A stretch of 30,216 nucleotides of DNA from Opitutia bacterium UBA953. Lineage in GTDB: Bacteria > Verrucomicrobiota > Verrucomicrobiia > Opitutales > UBA953. Of this stretch, positions 25,708 through 30,216 are shown piece after piece (within the stretch, counting starts at the first letter, position 1; each line of letters opens with the position of its first letter). The notes under the pieces were generated by a model that was not told the origin of the DNA, did no database searches, and was given only the letters and a program-made list of their open reading frames with translations. The stretch spans positions 887 through 31,102 of the forward strand of contig DBCR01000069.1 in the NCBI GenBank assembly GCA_002293125.1, read 5' to 3'. Position numbers and translations under genes: made by a program.

Positions 25708-26490
25708 TCAGCGGTCGCGCTGGTACCACGCGTAGAAGGCGTACGCCATGCAGCCGAGGGCAAAGACCTCGTTGAAGCCCTTCATGACGACGGCTCCCAG
25801 GATCATGTCAGCCGAGGCGGAAAGCTCGCTGATCCGCGGGGCGAGCCGGTAGGTCTCGTAGATGGGGTGGTCGCCGAAGATGAGCACCGCCCAGATGGGT
25901 AGGTCGGCGATCATCAAGGCGAAGCAGTAGAACATCGCTTGGCCGTAACCGATGCGCGGCAGCAGAGCCGACAGGGAGAATAGCGGCCAGACCATCAGGA
26001 TGGCGGGGAGGAACATCGACCAATGCTCAAGCACGTGGAGCGGACGGCTGCGCAGCGCGGCCTCATAGAGCTCCGGAAAGTGCCACATCGAGAAGCACAT
26101 CGTGAAGATCAAGCCGCCGGTGATCGGATGCGTAAGGACGCGCAGGGCGCGGGCCAGGCGCGGCCGACCTCCGAGCAGATAACCATCGATGAATTCCGAG
26201 GGCAGGCCGGTGACGATGAGGGGCGCGGAGACATAGATCAGCAGCATGTGCTGCAGCATGTGCGCCCAGAACAGGAAGCTTTCGCCCAGTTGGTCCAAGG
26301 GTGAGCCGACGGCGACGTAGGCGACCAGCACCCCGAGATGGAAGCGGACCGCATGCCAGACGGGATACTCCGTCCGGCCGGGGAGGAAGCGCGCCCGGAA
26401 CGGACCGCACATCAGCGCATGAGCCCAGCTCGCACCCACGACCAGGAGCAGCAGCAGCGGCTCCGTGTGCCAGTGGAGGGGGATGCTCAT
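25708..26490 (-). CDS. ctaG: Cytochrome c oxidase assembly protein, caa3-type CtaG
   Basis: A 260-residue polytopic membrane protein of the caa3-type CtaG family, needed for assembly of the caa3 oxidase CuB/heme site in Bacillus; unrelated to the Cox11-type CtaG. About seven hydrophobic segments are present. Conserved-looking His/Met stretches are AHMLQHMLLIYVSAPLIV, FTMCFSMWHFPELYE and VLEHWSMFLPAILM, plus the late ADMILGAVVMK. The start is ATG at 26490 (MSIPLHWHTEP); ATG at 26499 adds three residues (MQG). It follows the oxidase genes on the same strand but is separated from them by a strong terminator hairpin at 26541-26566, so its expression may depend on readthrough or its own promoter. 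Confidence 0.93.
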   Translation of the reverse strand: MSIPLHWHTEPLLLLLVVGASWAHALMCGPFRARFLPGRTEYPVWHAVRFHLGVLVAYVAVGSPLDQLGESFLFWAHMLQHMLLIYVSAPLIVTGLPSEFIDGYLLGGRPRLARALRVLTHPITGGLIFTMCFSMWHFPELYEAALRSRPLHVLEHWSMFLPAILMVWPLFSLSALLPRIGYGQAMFYCFALMIADLPIWAVLIFGDHPIYETYRLAPRISELSASADMILGAVVMKGFNEVFALGCMAYAFYAWYQRDR

Positions 26491-26537
26491 CCCTTGCATA
26501 TGAAGCCGAGGTCGGCTGACCCGCAAGCGTGGGCACG

Positions 26538-26566
26538 AAAAAGGCCTCCGCCGGTGCGGAGGCCTT
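26538..26566 (-). terminator. Strong intrinsic terminator after the oxidase subunit genes
   Basis: An 11-bp perfect stem, AAGGCCTCCGC (26541-26551) and GCGGAGGCCTT (26556-26566), with a 4-nt loop. On the minus strand it is followed by TTTCG continuing a run of five T. It lies 23 bp past the subunit IV stop (26589) and before ctaG. Confidence 0.85.
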
Positions 26567-26588
26567 CGTCAGGCGATCAGCACCAGGC

Positions 26589-26930
26589 TCAGCTGAACCA
26601 GCGAGTGTCGATGCGGTCGACGGAGAACAGCATGAGCAACGCGGCATAGGTCGCGAACGAGAGGGCCAAGCCGGCGAAGAAGCACCAGAAGAGCAGGCGC
26701 TTGTCGTAGATCAGGTGCATGAACCACAGGATGACGGCGAAGAACTTCCCCGCGGACATGAGGGTCAGGATCGTGAGGATGGCGGCGACGGGGATCGGCA
26801 GGAAGATCAGCACGATCTCGGCGCCGGTGACGACGGCCAGCCAGAGGGCCAGCACGATGAAGTGGTGATAGCGACGGACCTCCTCGGCGAGGAAGTCAGG
26901 GCTGGGAGCGGCTTCGTGAGAAGAGGACAT
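26589..26930 (-). CDS. ctaF: Cytochrome c oxidase subunit IV family protein
   Basis: A 113-residue small subunit with three hydrophobic segments: about 23-43 (FIVLALWLAVVTGAEIVLIF), 45-72 (ILTILTLMSAGKFFAVILWFMH) and 80-103 (LLFWCFFAGLALSFATYAALL). The motif KFFAVILWFMHL matches the bacterial subunit IV family (COX4_pro). It probably stabilises the core rather than carrying cofactors. Gene order II-I-III-IV-CtaG matches Bacillus ctaCDEFG. The start is preceded by a pyrimidine-rich leader (cccttctctccgacc); subunit III ends 15 bp upstream. Confidence 0.92.
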   Translation of the reverse strand: MSSSHEAAPSPDFLAEEVRRYHHFIVLALWLAVVTGAEIVLIFLPIPVAAILTILTLMSAGKFFAVILWFMHLIYDKRLLFWCFFAGLALSFATYAALLMLFSVDRIDTRWFS

Positions 26931-26945
26931 GGTCGGAGAGAAGGG

Positions 26946-27614
26946 TTATTGGGCGACGGCGGGCAGCCCCGTGCCCCAGATGCCGTTCGGCCCGAGATAC
27001 TCGACGAGGTAGACCGCCGTGAAGATGATGATCCACACGATGTCGACGAAGTGCCAGTAGAGACCCGCGATTTCGACGTCGAGGGCGCCCACGTGGCCGC
27101 CGAGCTTACCCGTGAAGCTGTAGAAATACATCATGATGAGCCAGAGTATGCCGATGGCGACGTGCGTACCGTGCGTACCGGTCAGGACGTAGAACGTCGA
27201 ACCGAGGACGCTATTCTGGATGGTCAGGCCTTCGTGGTAGAAGTGGGTGAACTCGTAGACCTGGCAGCCCAAGAAAATCAGCCCGAAGAAGATCACGCCG
27301 AGGACGTTACGGCGGAAGGACTTGATCTGACCCTTGTGCATCGCGGAGACCGCGAGCGCCATCAGGAACGAGGACATCAGCAGGATGAACGTCGAGAAGG
27401 ACGTCAGCTCGATGTTGAACAGGTTCTGGATGAAGCGCTGGTGGCCTTCGGCGTCGGTGAAGCCGGCGGGGAAGAGCTTACGGTAGAGCAGGTGCGTCGA
27501 GATGAGCGTCCCGAAGAACATGCAGTCCGAAGCCAAGAAAAGCCACATGATGAGCTTCTTGTGTTCGATCCCGGTGGACGTAGGCGCTTCGTGCGCGGCG
27601 GCGGTGTCAGACAT
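26946..27614 (-). CDS. ctaE: Cytochrome c oxidase subunit III
   Basis: A 222-residue integral membrane subunit of the aa3-type oxidase with five hydrophobic segments, the short bacterial form. Family motifs are MWLFLASDCMFFGTLISTHL (about 23-42), LTGTHGTHVAIGILWLI (about 142-158) and VEIAGLYWHFVDIVWIIIFT (about 180-199). It binds no metal but stabilises subunit I and proton uptake. It starts 35 bp after ctaD and ends 15 bp before ctaF. The leader before the ATG is pyrimidine-rich (ctgacctcc). Confidence 0.96.
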   Translation of the reverse strand: MSDTAAAHEAPTSTGIEHKKLIMWLFLASDCMFFGTLISTHLLYRKLFPAGFTDAEGHQRFIQNLFNIELTSFSTFILLMSSFLMALAVSAMHKGQIKSFRRNVLGVIFFGLIFLGCQVYEFTHFYHEGLTIQNSVLGSTFYVLTGTHGTHVAIGILWLIMMYFYSFTGKLGGHVGALDVEIAGLYWHFVDIVWIIIFTAVYLVEYLGPNGIWGTGLPAVAQ

Positions 27615-27649
27615 GGAGGTCAGAATTTAGAATGAGGAGAGGAAGGCGC

Positions 27650-29677
27650 TCAGCGGGCGGCGGTCTCGGTCGGAACCGGCGTACCGGAGGCGGCGGGGGT
27701 CTTGAGCATGTAGCCACCCGGACCTTCGAGGGCCCAGAGCCAGATGCCGAGGAAGAGGACGCCGAGGCCTCCGATGACCATCCAGCCGGCATGAGGGACG
27801 CCCATCGCCATCATCGGCATACCGAAGCCGATGAAGAGGAAGCCCGCGGAAGCCACGAGCGGCATCCAAGATTGGCTGGGCATGTGGACGCCGGCTTCGC
27901 CGCCGTCAGGCTCGGAGCCGATGCGCTTGCTGCCATGCTTGTCTTCGAAGAAGGCGTCGCGCGTGGCTACGATCGGAGCCTGGGCGAAGTTATATTCCGG
28001 CACCGGGGAAGGCAGCGACCACTCGAGCGTGCGGCCATCCCACGGGTCGTTGGAGCACTTCTTGCCGCGGAAAGCCGTCCACACGAGGTTGACGAAGGCC
28101 AAGGCGACGCCGATGCCGAGAATGTAGGCGCCGATGGTGGCGACATAGTTCCACTGCTCCCAACCGTTGCCCGCGTGGTAGGTGTGCGTGCGGCGCGGCT
28201 GTCCGGCCAGGCCGAGGTAGTGCATCGGACCGAAGGCGACGTTGAAGCCGAGGATGACCAAGCCCGAGGCGATGTAAGCGATCGGGGCGTTCGGCATGCG
28301 GCCGAAGATCTTCGGGAACCAGAAGTAGAGGCCCGCCATCAGGCCGAGGAGCACGCCACCGAGGAGCACGTAGTGGAAGTGCGCGATGACGAAGTAGCTG
28401 TCCTGCTGCTGCGAGTCGGCAGGGGCCGCGGAGTGCATGACGCCGGAGAAACCGCCGCACATGAACATCCAGATGAAGCCGAGGGCGAGGACCATGGGCG
28501 GGGTGAAGCGGATCCGTCCGCCCCAGATCGTGCCGAGCCAGTTGAAGATCTTGACGCCCGTCGGGACGGCGATGGCCATCGTGAGGAGCGAGAACGCGGC
28601 GGTCGGCACGGGTCCGAGTCCGGTGGTGAACATGTGGTGGCTCCAGACGGCGAAGCCGAGGAAGCCGATGACGGCGCCGGAGAAGACGATGATCGGGTAA
28701 CCGAAGAGCGACTTGCCGGAGAAGGTCGGGAGAACTTCCGAGACGATGCCCATCGCGGGGAGCACGAGGATGTACACTTCGGGGTGGCCGAAGATCCAGA
28801 AGAGGTGCTGCCACAGGACGGGCTGGCCGCCGGCGGAGGGGTTGAAGAAGTTGGCGCCGAAGGTGCGGTCGAACATGAGCTCGATCAGGGCGACGGTGAT
28901 GGCCGGGAAGGCGAGGATGATGAGCACCGCGGTGATGAGGGTCATCCAGGTGAACACCGGCAGGCGCATCATGGTCATGCCCTTGGCGCGCATGTTGATG
29001 ATGGTACAGATGAAGTTGAAGGACGCCGCGAGCGAAGCGATGCCGAGCACCTGGATGCCGATGATCCAGAAGTCGGTGCCGACGCCGGTGAAGCGCAGCG
29101 CCTGGCCGTTCTGGCCGAAGGTGCCGGAGAGCGGCGCGTAGCTGAACCAACCATTGGCCGGGGCGAAGTCGGTGTAGACGAGCGCCTTGTGCCACTCGAA
29201 GGAGTTGAACCAGCCGGCGAGGTGCGCGAACTCGAAGAACCAGGAGGCGTTCAGCACGAAGGCGCCGAACACGAAGGTCCAGAGGGAGAACGCGTTGAGG
29301 CGCGGGAAGGCGACGTCGCGGGCGCCGATCTGCAACGGCACGAGGAAGTTGAAGAACGCGGCCGACAGGGGCATGACGCCGAGGAAGATCATCGTCGTGC
29401 CGTGCATGGTGAACAGCTGGTTGTACATGCGCGCCGTGACGAAGTCGTTGTCCGGGCGGGCCAGCTGGGTGCGGATCGCGAGGGCTTCGACGCCGCCCAC
29501 GAGGAAGTAGAACATGGCGAACGCTCCGTACAGGATGCCGATCTTCTTGTGGTCGACGGTCGTCAACCAGTCGAGCCAGCCGGTCGTACGGTCAGGACGG
29601 ATCAGGCCGAGGTCGCTGCGCTCGGGCGCCAGCTCGGTCTTGCAGGCGACCGGAGCGTGATGGGAATCGTGGGACAT
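27650..29677 (-). CDS. ctaD: Cytochrome c oxidase subunit I (A1-type heme-copper oxidase)
   Basis: Catalytic subunit reducing oxygen to water and pumping protons. It has 675 residues, longer than the core length of about 530-550. Heme and copper ligands are visible: H92 (TMHGTTMIF, heme a), FGHPEVYILVLP with H298 (CuB), E300 and cross-linked Tyr Y302, SHHMF with H347/H348 (CuB), and HFHYVLLGG with H433 (heme a3) and H435 (heme a). Glu in GHPEVY and the FSGAVIGFLGFAVW helix fit the A1 family, which has a D-channel Glu. The last 110 residues hold two extra membrane segments (LVASAGFLFIGFGMPMMAMG and MVIGGLGVLFLGIWLWALEG), as in Bacillus-type CtaD. Leader ttttcaccctc; subunit II ends 22 bp upstream. 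Confidence 0.98.
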   Translation of the reverse strand: MSHDSHHAPVACKTELAPERSDLGLIRPDRTTGWLDWLTTVDHKKIGILYGAFAMFYFLVGGVEALAIRTQLARPDNDFVTARMYNQLFTMHGTTMIFLGVMPLSAAFFNFLVPLQIGARDVAFPRLNAFSLWTFVFGAFVLNASWFFEFAHLAGWFNSFEWHKALVYTDFAPANGWFSYAPLSGTFGQNGQALRFTGVGTDFWIIGIQVLGIASLAASFNFICTIINMRAKGMTMMRLPVFTWMTLITAVLIILAFPAITVALIELMFDRTFGANFFNPSAGGQPVLWQHLFWIFGHPEVYILVLPAMGIVSEVLPTFSGKSLFGYPIIVFSGAVIGFLGFAVWSHHMFTTGLGPVPTAAFSLLTMAIAVPTGVKIFNWLGTIWGGRIRFTPPMVLALGFIWMFMCGGFSGVMHSAAPADSQQQDSYFVIAHFHYVLLGGVLLGLMAGLYFWFPKIFGRMPNAPIAYIASGLVILGFNVAFGPMHYLGLAGQPRRTHTYHAGNGWEQWNYVATIGAYILGIGVALAFVNLVWTAFRGKKCSNDPWDGRTLEWSLPSPVPEYNFAQAPIVATRDAFFEDKHGSKRIGSEPDGGEAGVHMPSQSWMPLVASAGFLFIGFGMPMMAMGVPHAGWMVIGGLGVLFLGIWLWALEGPGGYMLKTPAASGTPVPTETAAR

Positions 29678-29699
29678 GAGGGTGAAAATTACGGAAGGT

Positions 29700-30216
29700 T
29701 TACTTCAGGGTGAGGAGGTATTCGGCGAGGTCATCGAGTTCCTCGGCGGTAAATGTCTGGTTGGTCTCGCGGAGGCCAGCCACGTTGAACATCTTGTAAT
29801 AATGCATGCGGTTGCCGGGCTTGACGTCCTTGGTGGGCGTCTTGCCGTCGGCGCCGTGCGCGACGCCGGAAGAACCGATCCACTTGATGAGGTTGGCCTT
29901 GAGGGTCGCACGGTCGACTTCGACCGAGGACTCGGTGTTACCCGTCTGCGTCTCGAGTGCGCGCTGCTTGGCCGGGTCGCGGTTGTCGAGCCAGGCGCCG
30001 GCGAGCGACTTGCGCGAGGCGAGGTGGGTGAGGTCCGGACCGAAGGCGCCAGCGCCAAAGTGGCCACCGACGTTGTGACACATCACGCAGCTCTTGGCGG
30101 CGAAGAGGGCCTTGCCCTTGTCGGCCTTGGTGCCGGCGGCGACGGGCTCAGCGGGAGCCTTCTGCCGCTGCACCCACTTGGCGAACTCGGCGGGCTCGAC
30201 GACTTCGACGCGGAAA
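29700..30216 (-). CDS. ctaC: Cytochrome c oxidase subunit II with fused cytochrome c domain, N-terminus outside the window
   Basis: The visible part is the C-terminal 171 residues, starting FRVEVVEPAEFAKWVQRQK, the end of the subunit II cupredoxin domain. The membrane helices and CuA ligands would lie beyond the window. A class I cytochrome c domain follows: KGKALFAAKSCVMCHNVGG with the CVMCH heme site, GPDLTHLASR, and a late PGNRMHYYKMF that offers the axial Met. The domain ends TAEELDDLAEYLLTLK. The fusion makes this a caa3-type oxidase that takes electrons through its own c heme. The frame is open to the window edge, so the apparent internal start at 30173 (GTG) is not real. First visible gene of the ctaCDEFG run. 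Confidence 0.94.
   Translation of the reverse strand, partial: FRVEVVEPAEFAKWVQRQKAPAEPVAAGTKADKGKALFAAKSCVMCHNVGGHFGAGAFGPDLTHLASRKSLAGAWLDNRDPAKQRALETQTGNTESSVEVDRATLKANLIKWIGSSGVAHGADGKTPTKDVKPGNRMHYYKMFNVAGLRETNQTFTAEELDDLAEYLLTLK

Noticed and set aside
27632..29713. A 693-codon open frame on the + strand opposite ctaD
   Set aside because: It is antisense to a clear oxidase subunit I with all metal ligands. The translation is a low-complexity Glu/Asp/Arg/His/Gly string.

Overview
This window is GC-rich bacterial chromosome that reads most naturally as Verrucomicrobiota, probably Opitutae. The call rests on four things: a PVC-type secreted dehydrogenase/HEAT/cytochrome c fusion, a MoxR-DUF58-BatABCDE aerotolerance operon, a one-subunit (type B) SdhC with long SdhA, and start codons preceded by pyrimidine-rich leaders without Shine-Dalgarno sequences. 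The phylum call is inference from gene content; no rRNA or other marker is present. Almost all DNA is coding. No tRNA, rRNA, CRISPR, phage or transposase gene was seen.

Layout. (1) 1-2027, minus: metK followed by ahcY (cut by the window edge), two steps of the S-adenosylmethionine cycle. (2) 2028-2496: non-coding, with a hairpin, a REP-like double hairpin and a terminator. (3) 2497-5616, minus: the large secreted heme-binding dehydrogenase. (4) 5724-7466, plus: a GH20-type glycosidase. (5) 7467-7788: a MITE-like stretch bounded by inverted heptad repeats. (6) 7789-10873, plus: a tightly coupled CotH kinase / VTC polyphosphate polymerase / DUF4956 membrane protein cassette. (7) 10874-11120: repeats again. 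(8) 11121-14566, minus: sdhCAB, complex II. (9) 14760-16475, plus: pyrG behind a candidate promoter and attenuator-like hairpin. (10) 16564-24510, plus: moxR, DUF58, a DUF4381-like gene, batA, batB, batC, batD and batE, overlapping or nearly so, followed by an LptF/G permease (24556-25701). (11) 25708-30216, minus: ctaC(partial)-D-E-F-G, a caa3-type cytochrome c oxidase with its CtaG assembly factor.

How the genes work together. Complex II, caa3 oxidase and the heme-binding dehydrogenase indicate an aerobic respiratory lifestyle. The Bat operon is envelope-associated: MoxR is a AAA+ ATPase, DUF58/BatA/BatB are von Willebrand A proteins, BatC/BatE carry TPR-like repeats and BatD is a large membrane-anchored periplasmic protein. 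LptF/G serves LPS export, so the cell is diderm.

The most interesting material is (a) the CotH-VTC-DUF4956 cassette, whose joint biochemical role is not established as far as I know, and (b) several families of short intergenic repeats: a dispersed GAGTATN heptad array at four loci, and a composite double-hairpin plus palindrome plus terminator unit present twice, each time just 3' of a minus-strand gene.
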